DNA from: Piscicola geometra | Lineage: Eukaryota; Annelida; Clitellata; Hirudinida; Piscicolidae | Direction of reading: 5' to 3' | Length of the DNA stretch: 64,000 nucleotides | Assembly: GCA_943735955.1 (NCBI GenBank) | Contig: OX030956.1 | Coordinates: 6,883,645-6,947,644, forward strand | Part shown: one piece after another, positions 13,674 to 35,278 of the stretch | Numbering within the stretch: position 1 is the stretch's first letter | Layout of the letters: each line of letters begins with the position of its first letter | Position numbers and translations under genes: made by a program | Notes under the pieces: generated by a model | Seen by the model: the letters and a program-made list of their open reading frames with translations, nothing else | Databases searched by the model: none | What the model was told of the DNA's origin: nothing

Positions 13674-13962
13674 TTTTTGTGGTTACCTAAGTAAGACTTT
13701 CAATATTTTGTGTTTGAATATTTATTTAAACATTAAAAAACTATAATAAACCTCGATAATTATTTTAGGTTTCGGCAAATGACGAATGTGATTTATTTCT
13801 TTTACATATGTCATTTTTTCGACAAAACTTCCTATTTCACTAATATTTATAACTTGAACTGGCAATCTTCCCTCTTCAATGTCTTACGAGTATTTTCTGC
13901 TCCAGAAGGACGCAGTATTTATACACGGTCATCGGCCTTGTATATGCCAATCAATATAACGT

Positions 13963-14192
<230 letters not shown>

Positions 14193-17100
14193 TGGTATTT
14201 TTCTTCTCCTTGCTTGTTTTATTTAAAGCTTTTTCGCCTTTAAAGAAGTTAACTTTTATTGTTTTTAGCAACATCACAATAAATTCAATTGAAAAAAATT
14301 ATGGATCTATATAAAAATGAGAAAATGTCAATTGACTTTTTCAAAATTAGTATTTTCCTAAACAAAAAAGACCAATTTAAACGGCACATTATAGTAATTA
14401 GTTCACCCAGATAAACCTATAAGCAATATTTATTTCAGATAGATCAAGCTAAACCTATATAAACGATTGTTTTAATTTTCAAACTACTGCAATACCATCT
14501 TTTTTTCTTCAATAAAAACAGTTAAAAACTGGATATTGAAAAAATATTAGATTTATTAATTTGTATCTATATTTTTTTCGTTTTGTTTGTTTAATCTCCA
14601 TATTCATATCTGATTCATCAATATACTTTTTCATCCATAAAACCACAAAGATCTAGAAGTAAAAGAGTAGAACTGATCGTAATTAGGATCATATCCCATT
14701 AAATGTCTTTTTGGCTTCTTTGCAATGTAGAGTAAATCTAAGAAATTGAACTTACAGCGTGATCAATGTGCTCTTTGAATTTTGGACACATAGTTATATA
14801 AACGATTCCATAACTCAAAAGATGTGTACTCAGCTATAAAAACCAGGTATTCAAAAAATTATAAATTGCTCATTTGAGATTAAGTGCGTATTTTAACACG
14901 TAAAATATATTATTTTTATTCTTTTAATCCATTACACAAAATTCGAGAAATTTTTTAACTTTCATAATTGATTTAATATGAAACAATTGTTTTTAGTTTT
15001 ATGTTTCCAAAAAATAATGTATAATAAAAATAAAAATATTTTTCTTTATTGACATTTTCAAAACAACGAAAATGCAAAAATAAGTTAAAAATAAAAACAT
15101 ATTTTGATTAATTATTCTTTCTATTAAAGCTTTTATTAAGGTTTAAAATCTTTTACTATTGTTTCGGGTATTTTAATCTAAATTTTTCCAATTATTCGGC
15201 CCAACCCGGGTACCCGTTGTAATCCCTAGTTGTACTTAAACTCCACAGTACACACAAACATACAAAATGTGTGTTGCTGAGCACACTAATCGAAGCAGAT
15301 AATCAATAGAATCGATGCTCATATCTAACGGTACATCCCATCAAACCTCCCACGCTCGAAAAAGAAGGACTGTAAGCGTGTAGCTTATTTTTGATATTTT
15401 GAGTTGGATTAGGGGGAAAATCTTAAATGTTAGATGTTTTTGAATTTAAATTTATATTGATAGATTAAAAACAAAAAAAAGTAATAAGATGAACGAGAAA
15501 GTTAAATCATATGATTTCATAAATTATCCTGTAAATAGGAATTAAATTAAAACGAGTTTCGAAATGGAAAAGCTTTGACGTGATTTCGAATGTAATACAT
15601 ATAAAATAAAAATTGTAGGCATTTTTATTTATTTTCGAAAAAAACTTCTAAATATTGTTAAAATTATTTTTAGTAACAAAATATTTATATAATTTATAAA
15701 TACTCTGAAATTCATGAATTGTGTGAGCTTGATTTAAAGCGAGCGATAAATATTTTTCAAGTGGTTGAATAACGAGGCTGTTTGAAGTTTGAAAAACCTT
15801 GAAAAAATATATTGTTAAAGAATTTTAAAAATCGGTTAATTTTTTAATCCTATTTCAAAGAAATCGTGTTCCAATAATTTCTTTTCTAACAAAAAATATT
15901 AGAATTTGTTTGAAAAAATATCTTTATTTTTCAATGTGAGACTTCGACGAAAAAGAATTAAGGTTAAACAATTTTTCTAAAATAAGAATGGACAAATAGG
16001 GAAAAACATATTTATCGTACATTTTCCCACCTAATTACTATCTTAAACAGGGGGAAGAACTTTAAAAAACATTGAAAAATAAAATGAAAATAATATATTG
16101 TAAAAAAACTAAACGAAAAGGGTTTAAATTTTTTAATAGTTATTTTTTATTAAGTAGTAAGAAACAAATAACTAACCTTAGTTGTTTTTCAGCGATCAAG
16201 TATCCACCGCAAGGACTGTTCCTGTCTTTCATCTAGGACCCATCTCAACTTTCCACTACGCAATTCTTTTGAAAAACACTATCGTATTATAGAAGTAATT
16301 GAATTTATTTTCAGTGAACCTTATTTATTTATAAGTTTTTATAATACTTTTTATATTTAATCAAGATTTTTTTAGCTTTAACTCGAACTAATTGTTATTT
16401 AGGGTATTTATTTATGCTATCAAAAAATAGATTATCGAAAAAATTTAGAATATAAAATCTTCAAATCTCATTAGATCTCAAATATAACTTTTTGATTTTT
16501 CAGAGTTTTTTTAAAGTTGTTCGTCTACCAATGTTTATATTACAATTTCAAATAATTTACATTTTTTATGATTGAAAGAATGGGGAAAATAAGTTAATTT
16601 TAAGTTGCAAAATTTTTGTTTTCAAATTATGATATCCTGCTAACCATCTATTTTAAAATGTCACAGCGATTATCTTGTCTGACGAAAAAAACAGCTTAAT
16701 TAATGCTATCTACACAATGAAAAAGTTTATTATTACACTTTATTTATTAAAATCTAAAAACTATTTTGCACAATGACTGTCGAGAAAAATTATAAAAAGA
16801 AAAAAATATTTACAATTCACAAATTGACTAGTGATTTCATCCAAATTATTTTATGAACTTTTTTTCTTTTAAGTGAAATAATTATTTCTTCCTGCTTTGT
16901 TTATCGAGTTAACGATGAAAACTTTCAATCATTATTCATTATCTAATCTAGGTATAAATTAGCTTCCGTGTTTGATCACGAACTGAAAAGAAAAATTGGA
17001 TTTCGACAATCTTAGAAAAAGTAAGAAATTTTAGGCCACAAGTCAAAACATAATAAAGGAAATTGTGAAAAATCTTGAACGAAAGAAATGAAAAATAATT

Positions 17101-18484
17101 ATATGAGTATATAAAAGTTGAAAATATGAATTTTAATAATCAACTCAATAAGAGGTTGGAGATACAATTGACTATGTTTCACATAAGGAAAAAAACTTTT
17201 AAACGTTGCAGGGTTAAATAGTTTGAGTCGAAACGAGATAAAAACAAGTTAGTGAAAATTGAAATTTATAAAAAAAATTCTGAACCCTAGACAGGCATTC
17301 AAAACACGTGGATGGAAAAAATAGCTTCAATCGGTAATGTTTCAAAGAACCAAGAGATTAACCCTTAAGTGTTCATTACTCTGCAAATCGACTTCTGCTC
17401 TTCAAAAACGCATTAGTTACAATTGTGCGTTAAATAGGTTTTTATTATTCTAAACATTGTTATTGCTTTTCGTGGTAGGTTTACACTGTCAACTTTAAAG
17501 CTTGAACATTTATAGATACATTTCCAGCTTTTTCAGAATCTTTTAAAAAATATAATTTGTCTAAATCAATAAAATTAACTTAGTAAAAGTCAAATAAAAA
17601 TGTGAAAAATTTTTATTTTTCAAGAAAATAACTTTTATTTGAGTCTTGTCACTAATTATTTCAAATTTAGCCAATTCGTGAAACAGTTTACAAAAAACAA
17701 TTTTGACATATATTCAAATATGACGTCTGTCGAAGGGAAGGTAGATATTTTCTGTCTAAACGCAAATGCATGCAGGCCGTTGACGTCGTTTGCGTCAAAA
17801 TGAGACGGTGAACACTAGTGGCTTAATTTGAATTAGTTTCTTATACCTTATATTTAAATTTACACTTAAAATATGAAGTTTTTAACACTTATTTAGCACT
17901 TTAAAATCAATAAAGGATAATATTAAAACGGATCCTAAACATTGCAATACAAATCAAATTATGGAAATCAAATGCTTGGACGATTGACGATTCAATGTTG
18001 CCAAAATATGGTAATTTTTAATGCACTCTTGCATTACAGTTTTTTATTCACATATCACCCGCCCAAAATTTTTCGCAAACTCTAAAAAGCAATTTAGCTG
18101 AGTTCCAGAAACCTTTTAACAAATAAGTCAAAAAACTCCACATTAGGTTTTAAATTTTATAAATTAATGAAAACATTTTAAAATGAAAATTAATGAAAAT
18201 TTTTGTTAAAATAATGTTTTTTTATGCCACACTCATTAAGGATCCTTTATCATTAGAATGTGTGAAGATAAACAGTGCTATTTAAAAGCATAATATAGAA
18301 CACATTGTATAGAAAGCTACATGTATTTGAACAAAAACAATATAAATTCTAAGCACACTTAAACACCTAAATGCCACATAAATGTAAACAAATACAAAAT
18401 AATTGCTAAATAAACCTATTGCTAAAAGCACACGTTACACACTCGATAAGACTCGGAGACGCACACTTCGGCAACTCAACTCAC
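14193..18484. other. A+T-rich stretch with two small coding-like islands
   Basis: Besides the candidate exon at 14.8 kb, C+G-richer islands lie at 15180-15375 and 16190-16270. The second has open frames on both strands and a TTTTTCAG acceptor on the plus strand at 16187-16194, but I cannot identify a product. The remaining sequence shows no gene. If the promoter at 18.5 kb serves GPCR 1, this is its first, untranslated intron. Confidence 0.5.
14756..14833 (-). CDS. Candidate exon of unknown gene (membrane-like segment)
   Basis: On the minus strand 78 bases (26 codons) are flanked by AG (TTTTTATAG) and a perfect GTAAGT donor, and are open in phase 0 at both ends. The peptide contains a hydrophobic stretch followed by CPKFKEH, which recalls the end of TM7 in class C GPCRs, where a P-K pair is common. 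Joined in phase 0 to the acceptor at 13686, it continues for 39 open codons in a hydrophilic tail to a stop at 13569-13567. It could be a separate gene's C-terminus, a 5' UTR exon of GPCR 1, or chance. Only the splice signals and the open frame are direct observations. Confidence 0.28.
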
Positions 18485-18600
18485 GTATTTCGAGACAAAT
18501 TTGCTCAGATCGCATCTGGAAGGATGCCGCTATATAAATGCACTGACGTCACTCCTCGTGTGACGTAGAACAGCTCCGTGACGTCGAGAAGCAAGAACGT
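18485..18600 (-). promoter_or_regulatory. CRE-rich TATA promoter candidate with 5' UTR exon donor
   Basis: A C+G-richer island in A/T-rich DNA holds a perfect palindromic CRE, TGACGTCA (18544-18551), plus TGACGTAG (18561-18568) and TGACGTCG (18579-18586). On the minus strand these precede a TATA-like TTTATATAG at 18538-18530, the order of classic cAMP-responsive promoters. Initiation would be expected near 18505. A perfect donor, AAATAC followed by GTGAGT, closes a short exon at 18485. The next coding exon on this strand with a suitable acceptor is at 13686, so I infer a CREB/ATF-regulated 5' end for GPCR 1. The TATA is also readable on the plus strand (TATATAAA), but the CREs would then lie downstream of it. 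Confidence 0.45.
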
Positions 18601-21038
18601 TATAGAATGTCTTCGAATCGGATCGACCTTGAGCTCTGAGGTGTTTTCCTCTCGGGTCCACTCTATATCAACTAATGCTCTTTAGAAGACAAACATAGCG
18701 TTTCTTAAATGGAATAATTAAATAAATGAATAATAAAAATATGATTTTTAATAAACTAGATCTAAATTTGCATTTACTTTAGAAGATTCTTAAAAAATGT
18801 TTTGTTTTTCCAAAAAATGCATGACGGTTAAAAATTCTCAATATGCTTGACATATTTATAAAAAAAACAAATAAAAACATATTTAAATAGCAAGTGAACT
18901 TTAAATAAAATTATAAATAGGCGAAAAAAACGAAATAAATAATTAATTAAAATAGTTGTTTAATAAATCAAAGAATCTGGAACAATTAGGCAGACACATT
19001 AGAGCAAGTTTTTAAATAGAATAGTTTGTTGTTTTGTTTGTTGTTTTTTTTTGTTGTTTTTGTTTTGTTTTTTGTTTGTTGAATGTTCTATTTATAAGCA
19101 TCGTGTCCTTCATACGTCACTTAATGAAGCCTTTTATTCTATTTGCCCTTTTTAACATTTTGCTTTTCTTTTTTTATTTTATTTATTGTTTAAATAAATC
19201 ATATATTTATATTTAATTATAAAAGTGTTATTATTTATAAAAGTTCGAATAGTCCTTTTATTGATATAATAGTTAAAACTTAATTTTGTTTTTAAGCGAG
19301 TCTACATCTTTTTTAAAATACTTTCTAAATAAACAGTTACCCAATTATCATAGATTTTATCTTTTTGTTTTTCCTGAATCATTTTATCTTAATTTTATCT
19401 TTTTCCTAGTTTAATAGTTAATTAATAAATTTTTGTTTTTAAAATAATCTTTTCTTGAAATCCTTATTATGAAGCTCACAAAATTTTTCCATTTTTTGAA
19501 TATCATAATCCTTTCTGTATAAAGATGTTTTAAGTAGCTAAATAGCTTATTCTTAATTTTAAAAGATATCACGTGGCCAATATTCGCATCGTTTTTAGCA
19601 AAACTATAAAGCCAACTATGAATAGCTCAAAAGTTAATTATTCATTAACGATGCAAATACAAAGCAAGTATTTGATGAAACTTTATTTGTTATATTTATT
19701 GAAACATCTTTTTTTGGCTCTATTCTGTAATCCCATTATTATGCTATCTTAGTGAACTTTCATTGGAATACCACCCTTAATATAATTATTCATAAAAAAC
19801 TCTGTGAACAACCACGACACCAAAAATCGACCAGTCATCGCTTGCCATATAAATCTTTCGTTAGCTTCCAATTGTATGCCTGACGTTTTTTATTCAAGCT
19901 CTCTGTCTATAGGATGTTAGTGCGATTGTTTTTGAACTAGACAAGATTAAATAACAAAGAATTTTTTTACATAGAATTTATTATATTTATTTGTTTGTTA
20001 TAAGCATTTTTTTTCTACATTTTACATTTTTATTTTGCTTTTTTTGTATAACCTTGAGCAAATTTCATAAATCAGTTTTTTTACATCACGAAACGAAAAC
20101 TCAATAAGAATAGATTTATTTATAATTAAGTTTGGATTTTCCAACAAAATGGAGAAATACTTTTGGTATTTCTGTTATTCATTAATTTATAAATAAGTTT
20201 AAAATATTTTTTTCAAACTTAAAAAATTATATTATAAAAACAAAAAATAGCTTAATTAGGAAGATTGAAAAAAGTTGAATAAAATACAAATACATTATTA
20301 AAGAAATATTCGAGACATTAACCTCACCAACTCGACAAAAATAAAAATGCAATGCATTTTCCTTCTATTTTTAGGTTTTATTCACAAAAATGTTTTTTTT
20401 AACAAAAAATGTTCTCAGTCGGATAAATAGTCAGTTTAATTAAGTATAACGACTTTCAAAGCAATCGGCAGTAAGTTTAATGTTGACGAGACATCAGTGA
20501 AGACGTGGTGTTTAAACAGTTCGTGTCTGCTGAAACTTTTATGGATGAAACAAGCTTAGGGAATGTCTTTGGCACACTACACAGTAAATGAAAAGCAGTT
20601 GCTCATTTATCTGACACCATTATTTCAACACAAAATAAAGCATTCGTATCACACAGATATACGAATTGATGAAGATTAAACTGGTTTCCAACATTTTAAA
20701 TATGTATTGTTTTCATTTCTTAAACCATTTTTTTTTTCGATTTTGGAAATCAAATACTGAGCGCGCCTAATACATGGTATTTTACGGTATTGATTAATCC
20801 ATCGTCAACTTGATCTTGAAGGTATAAGTTTACTGCCAAAAGTAAGTGATTATAGATGAAAGTTGGCATTACCACCTTCTCCATCCTTCAATCTTGAGAT
20901 CTCCAGTACTAATAGCCCAACAGTTTTTGTAAATCCTTTTGATCATCTATTTCCATCAATCATAGATTCAAAATATTCTTTCTATTGCTATTAATAGAAA
21001 AAACCGTCAAGCCGAAAGAAGTATCACTGTTCCAGTAC

Positions 21039-21168
21039 CTGAGGGTAACCCTATCGGAAAATGGAAGAGCACAGAGATAAAAACCAAAATCACAATGGAA
21101 ACTGCAGCAATGGCCAGACTGTTTCCAAAGTCAGAAACAGACTTCACAAGTCTCTTGTGTTGAGCATC
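21039..21168 (-). CDS. Candidate membrane-segment exon of unknown gene
   Basis: On the minus strand 130 bases are open between an AG at 21170-21169 and a CAG/GTACTG donor. The peptide starts basic and continues into about 20 hydrophobic residues (LAIAAVSIVILVFISVLF), a plausible transmembrane helix. The upstream polypyrimidine tract is weak. The plus strand is also open here and reads as an ordinary hydrophilic peptide, so the strand is uncertain. No family is recognised. It could belong with the exon at 14.8 kb, but the phases do not join directly. Confidence 0.22.
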
Positions 21169-22329
21169 CTACTTACGGATGTGATATTTTTAAGTCTCTA
21201 TTTATTGTTTTGTTTCAATATTCAAAAATATTTAATTTTTCATACAACAATCATTAGATCGTAAGTTCATCCTAATTTGAAAGTGAAACTAAAAAACATT
21301 GTTAGCTATTCATACTCTCCAGATTAATGTTATTGTATTCATTAAAATATACCAACTAAAACCAATGAATGTGGTAATTTTCAATCATTACAGTATCTTG
21401 TTCGTTTATTTTATTATTAGTAAAAATAAATTATTTTATTATAAACAAAAAAAATGCAATTAATTTTAAGTCAGTGATTTTTAAATTTTTATTGTACTTT
21501 TTAGGCAATTAAATATTCTTTAAGCATTATGTCAACTTAGTCACAAAACTTGTTTCTTTTTTTCTTTGGCTTTATGAATGAACCTATTGAAGTAGACTTC
21601 AAAAAAAATTTGGTGCCTTTATGATTCTTAATTATAATAAAAAAAATATATAATATTAAAAATGACTTTCTTATAGTTTAGAAATTATTTAATCCTAATT
21701 CCCAACTTTTTATTGACATCTTTTATAATAATTATGACATTGATTCTTCAGACACTCGCTGTGCCAATGTGCTAATAATTTTTAGATGAGAGTGAAATCG
21801 AGTAATATTTAGAAATGTCAGGTTAAATAATTAAATAAATTATTTCATCACGGTTAAACGATGAAAATAAACTTGAAACGAAGAAAAGAGATTAGAAATT
21901 AACATCTGATGAAAGTGTTAAACTAATTGTAAAGAAGACTGAATTTCTATGTCACATTTAGAATAGTTACTCATCTCATTTAACATCTAGAAAAATAGGG
22001 CAAACTATTTAATTGAAGATATTTCAACTAAAACTAAAAATAGTTTAAAAAATAATTTAAAATATCAAGTTTTAATTCCAAATTGAAATATAATTATAAA
22101 CATTATCGTGTATTTTTAGACATTCTTTTAAAAATGTGAGAAAATCTTTCTTTAACTGGGGGCAGTGGTGCCGGGTCTAACACGTCAATTCAAAAATTTG
22201 TATCTTCAAACTGCAGCTTTAAAAAAATATATATGTGCACAAAAACTTCATCAGGACGTGGAAAACATCATTTGAATTAAAAATTTAAGAATAAATTCTG
22301 AATCTATAGCTAAATGTAGTGAAGTTTAT

Positions 22330-23060
22330 TGAGAAGGCTTATGTATTCCGACATTAGCCCAGAACTCCCATGCCTGTTACCAAATCCAACGTGGGTTTGT
22401 GCATCACATCAAACTGTAGGAGTTCCGTCATCCGGTTTAAAAAAAACTCCAAGAAGCCTTTACAACAGAAGCAAGTGATGTTTGGAAAACGTTGATTTTG
22501 TTTAAAAACTGTCTCTCACTGAAAATCAATATGATGGAAAACAACAAGTGTCAAGTTTCTTCAAAGCACTAGTGAATGAAGCAGACGACTCTGTTGAGAT
22601 TTCTGTGATAAAAAAATGAAGATGCTTTGAGGCATAAAAGCTGGAGCTAACCGAGCAGCATGCAATGCAGCAAAACTTAGTTCCAGACACGCAGTTCACC
22701 ATGCCATGCCGATAAACCAACTTTCAAAAAGATTGATTTGAAGTAATCTTGCCTCTTTCTCACCAGATTCGACGGAACAACCAAGACGTCATTGAAGAGG
22801 CAGTAATGATCAATGCTGGTTAATCAATGCAGGACATGAGCGGCTTATTCACAAAATGAAATAGTTTGGATGAGTTGAGTATACAACCACTGAGAGAACT
22901 GGAGGTTTTAATTTGCAGCAATACCAGCAAGGTCCACAGCAAAGGTCAGTGGTTCAGCAGGAATAATCCAGAAACTAATTTTTGGATACCTAGAGCCTTC
23001 CTGAATGGAAAGACTGAGTCATAAAAGCTCCATTTTAGAAGATAAAACAATTAAGGGATG
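22330..23060 (+). pseudogene. Coding-like island, unidentified, probably decayed mobile element
   Basis: The composition is visibly richer in C and G than the flanks and codon-like. The plus frame near 22520 reads SLTENQYDGKQQVSSFFKAL and continues about 18 more codons before a TGA, after which other frames carry on. Several stops and frameshifts interrupt it. I do not recognise the family. A decayed transposon or retrogene is the simplest explanation. Confidence 0.3.
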
Positions 23061-23559
23061 TATAATATAGGCAGGAAAATGATTATTAAAAAAAATATAT
23101 TATTAAATTGCTTTATATATATTAGACAAAAATATTTATAAAAAAAATACAACTAAATTTATAGCTGAGAATTTGGAACAAGAAAAAAGCGGTGTTTAAG
23201 AAACAAAAGGTAGCCTGCAAATGATGATGGAGTGTTGAAACACAGAAATAGCAACAAGAATTGATATAATAATATTAAAATTGTTATAGCTATACAGTTA
23301 AAAAAAAATAGATTTCTAAAAAAATTTTGTTAATATTTAAACATACCACTATCTATTATTTGCTAGCCTATCTATGAATGAAAATAATTTTGGAAATATA
23401 GAAAAGGTAACAGAAACACATTTTAACTACAAAGATAATCTCTTTATTTTTATTCATTTCATTTATTCATATATAACAAAGTTTGCGTTATGAAAAAACT
23501 ATCCCAAAAGTAATTACAATCAATATAGAAAAAAACCAGAATGTTTCAAGAGGGTTTCG

Positions 23560-23655
23560 CGGCCTAGAGCACTAACGTAAGAACCACGTCGTTCTGATAG
23601 TTAGTGTTATACATACAGGTTACTGGTTTCCATACAGTCGGGTTAACAGCTGGAT
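23560..23655 (+). mobile_element. Weak tRNA/SINE-like patch
   Basis: A short C+G-richer patch starts with GCGGCCTAGAGCACTAACG, resembling an A-box region, and ends with GGTTACTGGTTTCC, a poor B-box. It lies in the region downstream of the p38 stop. Low support. Confidence 0.15.
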
Positions 23656-23996
23656 TGCGACATTGGAGGCAATTAAATTCATGATAATTGAAGTAAATGT
23701 TTATTCGATTTTTAATTCTTGAGAATTATACATGTCTTCTCATTCATCAATCATCCCTTCATCCATAATTCTCTCTACACAACCAATCATTTTAAAGTAA
23801 ACTCACTCATACATTCACTCATCCACGCTTTCAATTTATAATCATATAACACATTTACACATATATATAAATAAATTCTAAATATTTTCATAATCCTTAC
23901 TGTTATCCATCTCTAACCAACATCATCATCATCATCATCCCATGCTTCTTTCTCTTCTTCTTCTTCTTCCTCCTTGCTCTTCTTCATCCTCCTGAT

Positions 23997-33143
<9,147 letters not shown>

Positions 33144-35274
33144 TTTATTTTAAAAAGTTTTATTGATAAATTATATTTGTAAAATGTTTCGAATTTTATT
33201 TAAGAAATAAGATTGTTTTCAGTCCGATAATTTTTATAATCTCTTCCGGTATCCTAGTAGTTTATTTATATATAAAAAGAATTGAAATCTTTTTAATTGC
33301 AAAACGATAACCTTCAAAAGCCGATTAAATATTTAAACACAGAATTCTTAAACAATTAATAAACGAGAATATCCAACGTTTACAACTAAACCCAAATACC
33401 AGACCAGCAAGTATCCCTTGAACAGGATTTTAATTTAGCGCTAAATTACTTCTTTAAGATAAAATCTTTCAATAATTTTCAAAAATAATACTTATATTTA
33501 AAAAAATATTATCTATATAAGGAAAAAAACATTTGGAAATTTTATTATACAAACTTTTTTCGATTTTTCAAGATTTAGTAGATCAAATAAATTGCAGTTA
33601 TTTAAAACAAATTTTGTTTAAAAATTCAAGTCTCGTTGAAAAAAATATAAATTTTTCATTTTATCACTATTTCTAAACAATAAAAGCAATTTAAAATACA
33701 ATTAAATTAAAAAAAGTATGACATTATGTCCAAAATCACAACATTACGGTAGGACCATTTCAATGAATTTAAAAGTTAGAATGTCTCAAGAGACACTTTT
33801 GAACACCAATACAATCACTTTAATACACCAAAAATCGCTAAAAGTGTCACGCCAAACGCATAACGTTCCACATTTGGAAGAAAAACATAATCATCCATAC
33901 TTCTGAACTACGCATCACAATAACTATAGTTAGTATATTTCAAGCAATAATGGAAATCTACAAAGTACGATAACGATACAACTATTATAGAAAAAGCTTC
34001 GATAGTACTAACATTAATTTTCAAAATAACAAAAATACTATCGCGAGGAAAAGGAATATAAAAATAATGCTATCAGATAAAACAATCTAATAAATACTTA
34101 CAGACGTTATGACCATTATGACTACCGTGAAAAATTGGTCATAAAACAAAATTGTCATTTTCACGAAGGTGAATTTATAATAATAGTACCGTTATGTTCT
34201 TTTGAAACTACGGGAAAGAAAGCTTTAAATAAATATTTCATTGAAATTTATTGTAGGCTCCAATTAAATCCCTCTAACAATTAAAAAAAGAAAATTACAA
34301 TTAAAGTGAAATTAAGGTTAAAAAACTAGGTTAACAATTAAATTGGAATCTAAAATTGATTTTAAAATATTAAAAAAAAACTTTTTAACGAATTTTTTTG
34401 TTAATGACAAGGAGACGGCAATACGATGAACTAAAACGGTTAATCACCGAAAACTTTGTGGATCCAACCACTGGAACTCACACACAAACAAGCCAGAGAA
34501 GCTTTCTGGCACGTCTACAATATTAAGAGTAAAAGCCAACGAGCCGCACAACCATCTTTAGTGCACAGCTACTTTTATGAGTTCGTTTTTGAGGCAAAAC
34601 AATCGAAAAACTTACTTTTAAGTAGAATTTATTAATACATTTCATCCGTTTTAAGTATGAAGAAATTAAAAGTCATTATTTTTATTTTTTATGAATATTT
34701 GTTTATGTTTATATGTTTTTGCGTTTGATGTTTGAATAAGAACAAGATACATTATATGCGAAGAGAGTTATCTTACTTCGAATATACTGAAAGACATTTG
34801 ATCAATGATTTATGATCATAACTTCTTCTTTTTGTAAAAATAGTTTATTTTATAAGACATTTCTTCTTCATTAAGTTTTTTTTCTAAATATTTTTATAGC
34901 CAGTTTTTTTTCAAGTTTAAGGGTCTAAACTAACACACCGAAATTAGATGGTTTCTAATTGGATGGGATAGCTATAATGTGACTAGATTAGTGGCGTGAA
35001 GAAGTTACGATGTAAAGTCATGCTTCTGGATGGAATGAAAAATATTTAATACAGAAAAAGTAACTAGTTATTTAATATAAGAATCCCAGAAAGGATTACA
35101 CTACGACACACATTTATACCTTACGTTTGAATAAATAAAATGAGTTCGCTTCTTTCCAATTTGATGAAAATTTATTGTGAACATGTGGTGTAAAATATAT
35201 ATTGGACGACTTAAATCATCATTTACATGCGAAAAGGATTTTAAATCTTCGGACCAAAACTTGTATTCGTATTT
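33144..35274. other. p38 5' flank and region to GPCR 2
   Basis: The p38 promoter must lie at the left, but there is no TATA or C+G island that I can defend. The Merlin relic at 34.45 kb is the only identified element. The GPCR 2 3' UTR occupies the right end. Confidence 0.5.
34437..34625 (+). pseudogene. ISXO2-like (Merlin) transposase C-terminal relic
   Basis: The plus frame reads NFVDPTTGTHTQT, the block that in IS1595/Merlin DDE transposases contains the last catalytic region (VDPxTGxHTQxIE). After a one-base shift it continues FWHVYNIKSKSQ and then HSYFYEFVF, the usual L-x-x-Y-L-x-E-F end block. A frameshift and loss of the I-E pair mark it as dead. A homologous relic is at 63.05 kb. Confidence 0.65.
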
Positions 35275-35278
35275 TTAT
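35167..35278 (-). terminator. Polyadenylation signals of GPCR 2
   Basis: An AATAAA on the minus strand overlaps the stop codon (AAATAA AAATA context, about 35278-35273), and another AATAAA (plus TTTATT) lies near 35168-35173, about 100 bases further on. The second is at a normal distance for 3' end formation. The one at the stop codon would give an almost absent 3' UTR if used. Confidence 0.35.

Larger units (their letters stand above)
18601..23996. other. Intergenic DNA between GPCR 1 promoter and p38 3' end
   Basis: Mostly A/T-rich. Islands that look coding but carry stops occur near 20.46-20.6 kb (plus frame with FNVDETSVKTW, faintly like a pogo/Tc5 DDE block), at 21.0-21.17 kb (listed separately) and at 22.3-23.06 kb. 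The p38 3' UTR occupies the right end; a minus-strand AATAAA at 23705-23700, about 290 bases past the stop, is a possible polyadenylation signal. Confidence 0.5.
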
